Source of the DNA: Bisporella sp. PMI_857
Lineage: Eukaryota > Ascomycota > Leotiomycetes > Helotiales > Helotiaceae
Direction: 5' to 3'
DNA: 64,000 bases
Assembly (NCBI GenBank): GCA_021307315.1
Contig: JAJSPD010000025.1
Location: 248,001-312,000 of the forward strand
How positions within the stretch are numbered: the stretch's first letter is position 1; each line of letters opens with the position of its first letter. Positions 22,567 to 33,773 of this stretch are shown in pieces. The position numbers were made by a program, and so were the translations under genes. The notes beneath the pieces were generated by a model, which was not told where the DNA came from, made no database searches, and saw only the letters and a program-made list of their open reading frames with translations.

Positions 22567-24234
22567 CTATCCTATCCACCCTACATACATACCAACCCTC
22601 AAGAGAAAAAGGGCGATAGAAATGGCGTAAACCATGCCATATAAACCCTTTGAGATTACCCTCGCAATTGATTGGACATACCTCAACCATGCTTTTGGCA
22701 CCACCCGCTTGGCCGAACTAATATTAGCCTCTTTCTCCTTTTCCAGTTTAGCAGCATTGCTGGTCTCTCTCCATCCCCATGCTATGAGCCCGAAAAAAGG
22801 GATGATCGAGCAAAGAAGCGAAACATTGTGCATTTTCCACCAGACTTCAATCATCGACTCACAACCAGCGATATGAACAATGAATACCGGAGTCGTTTTG
22901 GCTATCCTACAGCTAGCCGCCAAAAGTCCAAAAATCCGCTTCCTCTGTTTCCGTGTAATCGCAGCAAAAAAAAGACTTGTAATCAAAAGCGAACTAACAG
23001 AGATCAACAGAAGGCCATCCGCAGAATGCATATGCAGCGGCGTCATCGAGCAGGCAGAGCCCCACGTGTACGTGCGCACAACAGACAGACTGCTCTCCTC
23101 CATAGCTGGCAGCAACACAACATGTGTCTCATCGCAAACATCATAAAACACCAATTCCTCCATCGGCTTCCCATAAACCCTGGACTTTCTCTCCTCGGCC
23201 CGATCCCACACCCAGCGGCTTGCTAAGGCCGGGAACGCGCCATCAACAATCTTATGCACGAGATTAACCCAGAACTCCTCGCAAAACTTCGTGGTGCCCT
23301 TACATTCAAGGTAGCCTGGATACGGGCGAAACCACGGGTGCTTCTGTCTCACGGCATTGCAGCCGTCCCTCTCCTTCACTTTCATCTCCTCATTTTCCCT
23401 AACTCGACGGCTATACTCCCCAGGAGAGATGCTAGGTTCATTTTGCCAGTCGTCGCGATACATGTAAACACGGTTCCTATAGCTTCCGCGATTATCCCTT
23501 GGGATGGCGCTGTAAGCATCGTTGACGAGCTGCATGGGCCGCCTTGCTTGTTCTCTCAAAACGACATCGCGGATCTTCTCCGGGTGTAGTCGGCGGCTAA
23601 GCTTGCGCCAGGCTGCTTTGACTTCTGCGTCCTGGGCCCAGGGTTTTAGGCCTAGATTGCGATAATGGGGTATGTATTCTGAGGAGCAGACTCTTTTTGG
23701 TTTGGCTGGTTTTGTGCGTGTTGTTGTTTCTCTAGATTTTCGTACCGAGGTGGATGTTGCGGCGTATGTCCCAGTCGGCTTCATAGTTTCCGAAGACGTT
23801 CTATCATAATCTTTCGTCTTTGAAGTTCTCGACACACTATAGGAGCTCTCCCAGCTCGTAACCTTACTCGTAGAGTATGCGTGTCGCTCCTCCTCCTTAC
23901 TTTTCGCTGCTTCCTCTCTCTTCCTGTCTCTTACATTTCTCTCCTTTACATATTCCGCATGGCGTCCCTGGAAATCCTCTCCTTTTTTGTACGGACGTTT
24001 TATATAGTTAAACATCTGGTTCTTCTCTTTCTGTTCCTCCAGGATTCTTTTCACGTCATCCTCCCTGTCACCCTTTTCCTTCATACGAGCCAGCTCCCTC
24101 TTTAGATCTTTCACAAACTCGTCGCGAGACCTGAAGTAGTCGGTCCAGTCATATTTGTCATCATTCTCTCTCTTGTAGAGTGTATACTCTGTTTCGCCAT
24201 CTCGAGCCCATCGATATGGTGGTTTAAACAACAT
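22567..24234 (-). CDS. J-domain-like protein with C-terminal membrane segments
   Basis: This is a single-exon frame of 555 residues with the ATG at 24234. The N-terminal third is highly charged (Lys/Glu/Arg) with likely coiled coil. It is followed by a Ser/Thr tract and, at about 187-245, a J-domain-like fold: HYRNLGLKPWAQDAEVKAAW, then RKLSRRLHPEK. The HPD tripeptide that activates Hsp70 ATPase is HPE here, so co-chaperone activity may be weak or absent. The C-terminal part carries about four hydrophobic segments (around LLLISVSSLLITSLFFA, SLLCSIIPFFGLIAWGW and YAISIALFLL). It may be an ER or organelle membrane protein. I know no named family with this architecture. The reading frame is open and codon use is normal. 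Confidence 0.78.
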   Translation of the reverse strand: MLFKPPYRWARDGETEYTLYKRENDDKYDWTDYFRSRDEFVKDLKRELARMKEKGDREDDVKRILEEQKEKNQMFNYIKRPYKKGEDFQGRHAEYVKERNVRDRKREEAAKSKEEERHAYSTSKVTSWESSYSVSRTSKTKDYDRTSSETMKPTGTYAATSTSVRKSRETTTRTKPAKPKRVCSSEYIPHYRNLGLKPWAQDAEVKAAWRKLSRRLHPEKIRDVVLREQARRPMQLVNDAYSAIPRDNRGSYRNRVYMYRDDWQNEPSISPGEYSRRVRENEEMKVKERDGCNAVRQKHPWFRPYPGYLECKGTTKFCEEFWVNLVHKIVDGAFPALASRWVWDRAEERKSRVYGKPMEELVFYDVCDETHVVLLPAMEESSLSVVRTYTWGSACSMTPLHMHSADGLLLISVSSLLITSLFFAAITRKQRKRIFGLLAASCRIAKTTPVFIVHIAGCESMIEVWWKMHNVSLLCSIIPFFGLIAWGWRETSNAAKLEKEKEANISSAKRVVPKAWLRYVQSIARVISKGLYGMVYAISIALFLLRVGMYVGWIG

Positions 24235-24829
24235 TTTTGGTATGGCGAGATGAATAGGTGAATAATCGAAGAGGTCGGTATAGAACCGCGTACAGATTCA
24301 ATCAGTCACAGTATTTGGCTTTGTCTTAAGTTGCCCTTTCAGTCTACTTCTCTTTGTCAAGCTGTATTGCAAACAAACGGAAGGCTGATGTCCTTTAACA
24401 AGTATTACAGCAAAGAGCCTAGTTAAAAATGTTTGCAGTTCTGTAAAGCATCTTTAATCAAAGGAAATAGGCAAACCCCCTTAAGCGAAGAACTTCAAGT
24501 TGTGTGAGTGGGCATTACTTCACAAAATATCACTCTGAAACCGTATGTTTACTCTGTACAAGTCAAGACCAAGACTCGATCATGTTACTGCTACTACGTT
24601 TAACTATCTACGCCAAAAAGAACTTCTTCTTGACTAATAACTATTTTAATACTCCCTCTGACGCCGGAATGATGATTCTCCACCCAAACCAAAAAGAAAC
24701 ACATTCTTTGACATCTCTCCATCACATCCCTCATGTTTATACGGGATAATTCCCACGCCATGACTCTACAGCCACATCTTTCTGTTGTTCAACTGTGTTC
24801 ATGTAAATATCACAAAGAGAATGCTTTAT
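24235..24829. other. Intergenic region
   Basis: Upstream of the J-domain-like gene and the 3' flank of the MFS gene. No gene is supported. Confidence 0.45.
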
Positions 24830-26350
24830 CTATATTTTGGCACTCCAGTTCCACTTATACTCAAGGCAAACCCATCGTGCGATCAAGAACGCCAAGAGAG
24901 AGAGAATCAGGATACTTCCAAAGAACGCGACGAACCCCTGCTCGCCAATCTTCGGGAGAAGCTCTCCTCCTACGGGTATACACAATAGCGTGCTGATACC
25001 TCATCAGTCCTCAGAACCATGATTTAGAGACGGAAATATGCTTACAAGAACGCTACCATTGAGTAGCTCGTCCCATAGTACTGTCCATATTCATCTACTT
25101 GGCACAACTGCCCGATACACACTGGCGCCATGCTAATGATACTTCCAGAACCAAAGCCAAACAAGGGAGCAAAGATGTACAAGGCGACAACATGATTACC
25201 AAACGGAAGCCAGATGAGGAACATACTGATGAGGGAAAAATTGAGTGTCAGAATCATGGTATTAAATCTCCCATAACGATCACTGAACCAGCCCGAGAAA
25301 GACCGGCCAAAAGCCGAGCCACTGTATTTATATTAATACAGCAAATCCAAAGAGGGGAAGTTGAGCGTACGCATTGATAATGGCAATAATGTTAAAGCTC
25401 GTTTGCTGGCTAAATCCTTGACTTACAGCATATGTCGGCAGCAATCCGAATGCTCCAAAGAGCACAAACTCAAAACCTATGGACGACACTTAGTATCCTC
25501 CCAGCCTTTCAGCCATGAGGGGCCACTCACACCCAACGCCAATAGTCGCCCAGGAAAACCTCGCATCCCGGAAACACTTCAAATTAATGGAGCCGCCACT
25601 AGTCTTCGGCGGCAAACGTCCCTTGACTAACAGATTCCCAATTGACATCAGAATGGCAACCATTAGCGCAACACACCTCATCGACCATTGCCAGCTTAAC
25701 TTCTCAAAAATCGCTCTCAATGCCAGCGGGAACACCACACCCCCAGCGCTCGAGCCCACAAACGTAATGCCGGAGGCGGCGCCTCGTTTACGCTCGAACC
25801 AGTGCGCTATCACGGCAAGAGCGGTGGTGACCAGGAACGCATTAGAAGCGCCGGAGAAAATTCCGTACGCGATCATGAAATGCCAGTACCGCGTGCATTC
25901 AGCCATGGCCAGGAGGCTGGCGACGTAGATAACGCTTCCGGACAGGAGAAGCCATCTTGGTCCGTATCTGTCGAAGAGCGGTCCGACTTGGACTCCGAGG
26001 AGGAGCGTGAGGAAGATGTTGACGGCGGAGATCCAGCCGATGTCTCCGGTTGAGTACTCCGAAAGCTGGTGCTCTTTCCAGTAGGTCATGAAGAGACCGG
26101 CGGAGGAGACCAAGCCCCATGTTCCTGCTATTATGCAGAAGGACCCGAAGACGACGAGCCAGGCGCGGGTACCGCCCTCGGGGAAGGAGTAGTCAGCACG
26201 GGAGCGCGAGTCGTGGGAAATTTCTAGAAGCTGTAGATCCCTTATTTGTTTAGAGTCATATGCGGGGTTTGGCTGGGAGGAGTATTCTGGGGACGGCGAG
26301 ATGGGTAGAGAGTAATCGTTGAAAGTGGGGTCCGTTATACCACGGGCCAT
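24830..26350 (-). CDS. MFS transporter, monocarboxylate-transporter-like
   Basis: Exons are complement(25531-26350), complement(25371-25476), complement(25046-25321) and complement(24830-24992); introns are 54, 49 and 53 bases, giving 454 residues. The start is the first ATG at 26350; upstream in-frame codons hold no ATG. A cytosolic N-terminus of about 65 residues leads to FPEGGTRAWLVVFGSF, typical of the MCT-like fungal branch, and about 12 membrane segments. The loop motif VGPLFDRYGPRWLLL (motif A region, between segments 2 and 3) and WFSDRYGRFNTM (between segments 8 and 9) are clear, as is APVCIGQLCQVDEYGQYYGT. The role is plasma-membrane or vacuolar transport of a monocarboxylate or similar solute; substrate unknown. 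Splicing restores the family pattern in every exon. Confidence 0.9.
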
Positions 26351-27158
26351 TATATCAATAGCGTGCTTCTCAAAGATGGTATGAGAATGCAAATGAGCAC
26401 TTGAAGCAGGCTACAATGAACGAAAATTTAGTATAAGAGTCGTCCTTCAATGGGCGGCATATGAATGCAAAGAAATGTTCACCGCAACAGAACATCCACC
26501 CCCATGTTTGAGGCAGCATTTGAGTCATCCGGCGTTGTCAAGAGAATTGGCATAAGAAATAAGGAAACGGAGTACTTATATGATTTCACGGAATAGTGGT
26601 GATATCCGGATCGTGCATGGGGTTTGTTTAAATTGGGCTAGATGCCTGATGCCGTCTACCCTAAGAGCATTGCAAGATTCATCAGTTATCTTGACCATCA
26701 CATTTGAATGCGGGAAATCGATTGCCGGCATGGTAAGGGAGTGGACAGACATGTGATGTAAAGAAGACAACCACATAAATGCGTAGAGGTCGTTGGAACT
26801 AAGAACTGTTACGTACTTGAAAAATGGTGGCTCAATATGGTTATTGCTGAATAGGGCCATGATTCAGGGGCTGAGCTGAACCAACCGAGCCCCTATTTGC
26901 TTGTGAGACTGTAAGTAAACAATATTTCTAGAGATAGAAGTCGGTACATCACTAATATCATTATCCTCTTTAGTCTAATTCTTTTCATTCTTGACGCTTT
27001 TATATACCTTTATGCCTATTGGTATTCATCAATTCGCTAACAACCAGGTATCGCCACTGTTTGACAGTAACCAAATTATATGTGCAATCCGCAAACACTC
27101 TTATGCACTGCGATGACTCCATGACTCCTAGCATTCGTTATCCCTTATGTACAACTCA
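26351..27158. other. Intergenic region
   Basis: Promoter of the MFS gene and 3' flank of the aspartic protease. A 94-codon minus-strand ORF at 26576-26860 has no supporting evidence. Confidence 0.4.
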
Positions 27159-28856
27159 TTAAAGAAGAGTAAAGAGACCACCTCCCATTCCCATGAAGAG
27201 AACAACTATCGAGCTGACAACTACCATACTACCGCCCTGAAATGGCCTTGGCCCTCCAACTGCAGCGCCTTTGGTGTTAGTGTTAGCACTCGAGGCGGCC
27301 CCAAACCCACTGGCAGCAACCAAGTTGGTGGCTGTTGGATTGTAGGTCGCAGATATAGAGCCTCCATCACCTGTAGCCGTTCCATCGGCGCCAACTTTCG
27401 GAATCCCTGTGGCGGTTTGTGTAACAGCAGCTTCATTTGGCGCTGATGTAGCACTAGGAATAGGTGCCCCAACCGAGGCAAATGGTACCACGTTGGAGTC
27501 TGTAGAATTGAAGTCGGTCTGGGCAAGGGCGATTCGATTATTTGCCAAGTCGTACACTGCATACGCGGATCGCAGAAATGTATCACCAAACAGGACAGGA
27601 AAGTCGCCAGCAGCTTGAATACCGAGCTGGCAGGCGGGCTCCCCATTCGTATATGTCGGAACACGGCCATTAGATAGTACAAGAGGGAGAACAAGGTCGT
27701 TTACGGACACCTTAATGGTTGGGCCTCCTGTGCCGCCGAATCCATAATTGAGAGTACCAGAATTCTCACGGAGTGAGCAGGGGACAACTACAGCACCGAG
27801 CCGCTCAGATACGGTTGCTCCGAGCTCGTCGAAAACGACTTGGGCGATGTTGTTGGGTAAGAGTGTGATGGTTGTGCCTGAGTCAAGAATTGCAGCCTCG
27901 GCATAGTCAGGGGGAGTGAGCTGATCCGTTCCCGAAGACGAGGTCGCTGAGAGGGATGTGAAGGCAACAGTGAAAGAGCTAACGCGACCAGACTGTGTGT
28001 CTGGGTATACTTTCACGGAAATAAGGTCGCCAGTATATTTGGCTGTATCGACACCTCCAAATAGAATGTTTCCTTCGCTGGATTCTGTTTCCTGGTCAGA
28101 GAAGCTCTGATGAATCTTCAATGCGATACAACTTACGCAAATCGTTAAGCCACAGGCTGTAAGCTTCTGTCTTGATCAGACCCTGGTCGACCATAGCAAA
28201 AGGCAGATTGGCGTAGATTATGCCATTCCCAGTAAAAACATTTGCCTCGGAGTTGTTGTAACCAATTCCCATGATGCCAACACCAATTGTTGTATCTAGG
28301 GCCAAACCCATCTGAAAGTTGGAAATCGATGCGCCGCCAATAGAAAGTGCATCTGAGAAGTAATCTCCTACTGATCCTGATCCATCCACATATGAGATAT
28401 TAAACTCGCCCTGGCCAATGTCTTGGAAGGTGGATGAAGCAGCATAGTCGACTTGCAAGATATTAGCTATGATCATTCAAATTTGGATATGAATAACCCA
28501 CAAGCTCCACCTGGGCACTCGGAGCCTTGTTGCAGCTGACAAAGGCGAGCAGTAGCACTAGGGACCCAAAGATCTGAACTGCCTGTGTCAATCTGCACCT
28601 GAAATTCTTGTGGCGGCGTACCGACGCTGATGTTGGCGAAGTATAGGCCGGCCTGTAGCGCATTTCCTAGATCGGCAGTGACAGTATCAGCTTGTCGTGG
28701 AAGGAGACGCTCGTGTAATTCTAGAGATCGTGCCTTCAGTTGAGCCTCCTGGGTTGCGGGATCCCGCTTGATATTCCAAAGCAAGGTACCATCAACCTGA
28801 GCAGAAACGATCGTGAACGAGATGAGCAGCAGCGACAGTAGTAGTCGCAACGCCAT
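27159..28856 (-). CDS. GPI-anchored aspartic protease (pepsin family A1, yapsin-like)
   Basis: Exons are complement(28511-28856), complement(28137-28466) and complement(27159-28084), with introns of about 44 and 52 bases, giving 533 residues. The ATG at 28856 directly starts a signal peptide ending SAQ; a propeptide with LLPRQ follows. The catalytic Asp residues lie in [11 protein letters not shown] (Asp about 90) and [12 protein letters not shown] (Asp about 293), both intact, with the flap-region [11 protein letters not shown] between them. [19 protein letters not shown] is the usual C-lobe motif. A Ser/Thr/Gly-rich stalk and a hydrophobic tail ([15 protein letters not shown]) indicate a GPI anchor. 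It is probably a surface protease for wall remodelling or nutrient uptake. The first intron's donor is the least certain boundary, because the intron is unusually short. Confidence 0.9.
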
Positions 28857-30101
28857 GGTAGAGGAGATGTTGAGGAAGTCGAGTCCAAGGAAAGAAGGAA
28901 GGAAAGAAAGAGAAAAAAATTTAAAGGATTGTAGGCAATGCAAAGTCTAGACAATATATGGTAGAGGGAGAGGTGGAGGAGGTGTTGATAGTGGAAGTCT
29001 TCTTTTGTGACAGTTACCAATGAGCGAAAGTTGATGACGACGCCTAGAAGGATAGTGACATGGAAGCTTTGAAGCGTAAGTTCTCGGGGCGACCGGCAAG
29101 CGCTGGCGGCTTTGACACCGCCTTTGATGGTTGGGTTGGATGGCTTGCGGGCCCCAGACTGGCCATTTCGAGGGCTTTTTATCGTTGTTGTTATTTGTTC
29201 CAACAAAAAGATGCGGCACAGGGGAGAAAGGAGTTGTGTTTGGGGGTTCTCGAGTTTGAGAAGGCGCCAAGTCCGGGAATAGACCCATTAAAAGGCTTGT
29301 TTCGGAGCCATGCAGCAATCATTTCAGCTCATCATGGTCCTTGCACCACCCCACTGACAGAAGCTTTTTCTTCCTTTTCGTGTTGGTGGTACCACATGCA
29401 GTGATGATTCGGGTTGTTGGTCACAGGTGGCGATGCAGAAACGGTCAACGCGTAAGCATCAAAACTACATCACAAATCCCTCGATGCGGTATCCCCACTA
29501 CGACATCATTCCTGATCACCTGTTTGTTGCCAAGTTCTTACTCAGGCGCGATCGGAGACTTTGGAAGCCCGCTACTGTAACCCCCGCCATTGCCAAGCAC
29601 TCCGCGCAATTTAGTACGGTCTGGTTACAAGGCAGATGGAGAAAGTTCAATTGCCAAATGGACTTTCAAACAAACACTCTAAATATGGTGCATCGCCGTA
29701 ACCTATGGTGCTACATGCGCTCCTACATATTAGTCATTGCCTACAAATTAAAGAGTTTGAGGTAAAGGTGGAGTTCTGGCATTGAGGCTTAGCAGCAGCA
29801 GCGGCAGATGTGCCACATACTCCGAGTCTCCCAAACAAGACCTCCTGTTTAGGAGTTTCTTTTATGAGCGCTTTTTCCCATTGGTTGATGGAGCCCCATC
29901 ACGTCTAGGCTGATCGAGTTGGTGCTGTGGCAACCTCGTCACGTGAATATAAGAGACAGCCTTGTACTGGCAGAGCTTCTTATCGGTGCCAAGGTGGGGT
30001 GAACAACCTCAACTTCAATTACGCCTTCATCCCCATTCAGCGTCTGAATAGGCATTCACAATAAGCAGCATATCAGGGCTCAGTATATCAAGAAGGCCAA
30101 A
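28857..30101. other. Intergenic region
   Basis: Divergent space between the aspartic protease (-) and the MEMO1-like gene (+). ORFs at 29060-29404 and 29427-29765 lack family features and are not called. Confidence 0.4.
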
Positions 30102-31137
30102 ATGACAACGAGAGAAGCTAGTCATGCTGGCTCTTGGTATTCAAGCCGTTCCTCTACTCTCTCTGCAGAGCTCGACGGATGGCTAGCCCAAGTCCCCAAG
30201 TCCATCGATGGAAGGGAGCTGCCAGTCCCCGGCGCACGAGTAATCATTGCGCCGTGAGTGAGCTGGTCCTCTGATAAAACTGCCCGCATAGAGTGTTCTG
30301 ACAGCAAGAAGACATGCAGGCTACTCCTACTCTGGTCCGGCCGCAGCTTGGGCATACGCATCCCTCGACCTCTCCAATGCGAAACGTGTCTTCCTTCTTG
30401 GTCCCTCTCACGTATTATACCTAAGCGGCTGTGCGCTTTCGAAGCATTCGAAATACGCCACACCGCTAGGAGACTTGGTAGTCGATAGGGAGACTGTGAA
30501 AGAGTTGAGAGGAACGGGAAAGTTCGACGACATGAGTACGAATACCGACGAGGAAGAACACAGTCTAGAAATGCACCTGCCATACATATACAAGATGCTA
30601 TCAAGGAGCTTTTCTTCATCTGCGGAGTTCCCACCTCTAGTTCCAATCTTGGTTGGAAGCACAAATGAGGCGGCTGAGAAGTCGTACGGTGAATTACTGG
30701 CTCCTTACTTAGCAGATCCTACATCAGTATTTGTCATCTCTTCTGATTTCTGCCATTGGGGCTTGAGATTCAGCTATACCTATTTTCTTCCAGCCGGCAG
30801 CACTACAGGCGTCAGCTTGAGCAAGAGAGCTAGTGCACCATCAAATCCAAGCATTCATGAAAGTATTGGCCAGTTGGACCGGCAGGCAATGGATGCTATT
30901 GAAAGTGGTAAACATAAGGAATTTCTAAACGAACTGCGGCAGACCGGTAATACAGTTTGTGGCCGCCATCCGATTGGAGTTGTGATGGCCGCTCTCGAGG
31001 CGCTCGAGCGCGAAAAGAAAGGTGACTCCGAATCTGGCAAAGGTCGATTCAAGTTTGTGCGGTATGAAAGGAGCAGCGATGTAGAGGATGTGAGCGATAG
31101 TTCAGTAAGCTATGCAAGCGCATACGCTGTTCTCTAG
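30102..31137 (+). CDS. MHO1: MEMO1 family protein (yeast Mho1-like)
   Basis: Exons are 30102-30253 and 30312-31137, with a 58-base intron (GTGAGT donor), giving 325 residues. The N-terminus REASHAGSWYSS and the block IIAPHAGYSYSGPAAAWAYA across the splice junction are the signature of the MEMO family. GPSHVLYLSG, HSLEMHLPYIYKM, VISSDFCHWG and TVCGRHPIGV supply the conserved His and Cys residues of a pocket related to extradiol dioxygenases. The MEMO family is implicated in copper handling and in redox or motility signalling in animals; the yeast member is poorly defined. It is likely cytosolic. Length is usual for the family and all pocket residues I can recall are present. Confidence 0.92.
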
Positions 31138-32837
31138 AGAAAGGAATTCTACACAGTACCTATAAATATAGTCTAGAGTGAGTTAGCTCAGCAATACTAG
31201 AGTGTGCTTTATGGCAGGGTAGAAACTAGATCAGCAACTTACCATATTTACATCAGAAAACCTCAGGTTCGTTCCGGTTTCTTACTCGTTCTTTACCATC
31301 CCAAAGTTCCTGCGTACATGCTTAGTTGCAATGTCCTCCTTAAAGAGCAAAATTCTTTTTCGCCTAGAATTTCTTGACGGCTTGTCTCACAACTACTTCA
31401 GGGTATATAGCTTCTTTATTCTGTGTATAGGAGGACTTAGTGTAACTATCCAAGCATCCTCATCAGCTTTAACACAACTATATGTTTCAGTTTAAAGCTG
31501 CCGTTTAAATGACGAGAAGAAAGTTGGCGTTTGTATGTGCTTTAAAAAGAGCCATGTGATTCTGAGCTGAGCATTGTGCGAGGAATGCGTGAAATCCGGA
31601 TTTGGAATTGGGGCTTTGGATGGCAGACAGCATTTTAATCGATTAAAAAAAATGGAGAATGGGCATTGAAAGACCTTGCTCATATGCACGGTCGCTGGCC
31701 AGCTAAGGCGACGTTTGAAGGTTCCCGGCGGGTTAATACGTACTCACAGGGTCATCGCATATAGCATAATGTGATTTACTGGCGTACATTCTAAGAAACA
31801 TAATGGTTATAGAGAACTATAGCCGAAGGCTTGAATGGCACGGTGGTAAACCCAACTCTCTCAAAGGCGAAAGTACTTTGTCCCCCTCAATATACAAGCA
31901 TTTTTAATGAGCCGAACAGTCACTTACTTTAATCAAAATATAGTCAGTTCGGAAGATATCTAAGACTTGTGCGAAGAAACCCTGATTCGCTCTTTCTCCG
32001 CTGGGTAGAAGAAGGATATTGAATGTTTCCCTTCTCTTTGTTGTGACTCTCACCTGAACAAAGTTTTGCTCGTTCCGCGTTTCCTAAAGCTGGCTTATGA
32101 GACAAGGCTTTTGCTTGAGGCTAGACTAACTTACAGACTGGTCGTTGTGCTATGATCTTAACCCTAACGCTTTCTCCCTTAACCTGCCTCCCTGATATGA
32201 TTATTAGGTTATGCTAGTTCAGATGCGTTTGTATAAACAAAGTTGTGTGTATACTTCTTTTAGATATGTTTGTTTAAATATGTTCTTTTGACTGAATCTG
32301 TTTAGCTGTGCATATTTAGATATAGTTTCTGCAATGACAAATTTTCTTACCTTACTTCATTTCCATGAAAATATGCTCTTCATCATGATTTGTCAGAAAC
32401 TAAATACACATCTGTGTTTTGATCGTGGCCGTGCTTTAGAGATTTCGAGATCATAGTGCAACTTGGCCAGTACATGGGGAAGTAGCTAATGGCAGTGTCA
32501 TAGCATGAAATAGTTGGTGTGTGTGGACGTAAAAATACCTGGTTGAGACTTGAATGCTAGTGTTGGTTGATGAACAGTGAATGTCATGAAGCCTCTCTCC
32601 CCTTGTTACCTCAGCCCTACAGCCCTACCGTCATGCACGGACCATAATCCTATGTTTTGTGGGGTCATTAAGACGCTATGGCGCACGGACCTTCCGTAAA
32701 CTAGAAGATGCCTTGTTCGTCTCCAACATCTTGAGGTCTATCTCGATATAGTTTCCATAGGGCGATTTTTGTCATTAAGTATTCTCGGCTGTGGATATTG
32801 GGGATCCAAATTCTTGGCGAAGCCTGACCTACGCATT
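31138..32837. other. AT-rich intergenic region, 1.7 kb
   Basis: No gene is supported. The right part (about 32150-32420) is distinctly AT-rich with many TAGATAT and TTTAGAT-like words. It lies directly upstream of the decayed peptidase gene. Confidence 0.45.
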
Positions 32838-33342
32838 ATGGCTCCTCCATCAGTAAGTATGGAGTAGTTCAGCTCTACATCTAGATCCAATTCAAAAGCC
32901 AAGTTCGCAGCTGATATTCTCCCACCAGCCTTCTCCTTCTGTTAACGTTAACGAAGGATCTTCTTTACAAGATATTATCTCTGCTTTTGAACCCCTTTTC
33001 CCTTCTGGCCACTACACCTATACATACGATAACTCTCGCATTGAGTTCTTCCCACGACCACAGTTCCACAGCCAAAGCCAAGATGAACCGATAGCACTGA
33101 CCAGAATGTACGAGCAGCAAGAATATCTCGGTGTTTAGGTTAAGGCTGAGCCATATCCAACAACCTCAAGCTATTCTTCTTCGGACCACAGCAATCTTTA
33201 CACCGTTAGCGGCATTATGGTCTGGACAGATCCAGGCAAAGGGCATCGCTACATTGTGCTTAGTTCGGTTGCCACCGGCGTGCGTACAAGTGACGATGCA
33301 ACAGTAAGCACAGGGGCGATGTTGGAAAGAGATACAGTCACG

Positions 33343-33370
33343 AATACTGGAACAGAAATACTGGAACAGA
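33343..33370 (+). repeat. 14-bp tandem duplication causing a frameshift
   Basis: Two perfect adjacent copies of AATACTGGAACAGA. The reading frames on either side differ by exactly the two bases that this extra copy adds. Confidence 0.85.
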
Positions 33371-33611
33371 GAGTACTACGCCATTAGGTCTAGACCATCC
33401 TTCGACTCAGTCTTGGTATCTCCAGCTTACCCACATTGATGCCCATGACAAAGGAGACCCTGGCCATGTAATTCCTTATGGTCCCTTTACATCTCTGCGC
33501 CAATGCATGTCCGATCTTAAGAGCAAGCATCAGAACGAGGATGAGAGTCAGCAATGCTCTCAGGACTCTTCCTCTAATCATGTGCTCGTGGCCTTCGCCC
33601 AAAAGCCAACC

Positions 33612-33773
33612 TCATCCCGATTTCAACCCTCATCCCGATTTCAACCCTCATCCCGATTTCAACCCTCATCCCGATTTCAACCCTCATCCCGATTTCAACC
33701 CTCATCCCGATTTCAACCCTCATCCCGATTTCAACCCTCATCCCGATTTCAACCCTCATCCCGATTTCAACCC
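33612..33773 (+). repeat. 18-bp minisatellite, nine perfect copies
   Basis: The unit TCATCCCGATTTCAACCC is repeated nine times without change inside the decayed peptidase gene. It encodes SSRFQP in the gene's frame. Perfect identity between copies suggests recent expansion or homogenisation. Confidence 0.95.

Noticed and set aside
29060..29765. Two plus-strand ORFs of about 112 codons
   Set aside because: No domains or splice pattern; they lie in the divergent promoter space of the aspartic protease gene.
33303..33372. Possible intron (GTAAGC donor, CAGAG acceptor) that would remove the 14-bp duplication
   Set aside because: The acceptor is atypical for this window and the sequence inside reads as coding; the duplication explanation is simpler. 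Kept as an alternative in the findings.
33612..33773. Regular repeats that could suggest a CRISPR-like array
   Set aside because: The units are directly adjacent with no spacers and are in frame within a gene of a eukaryote; this is a minisatellite.
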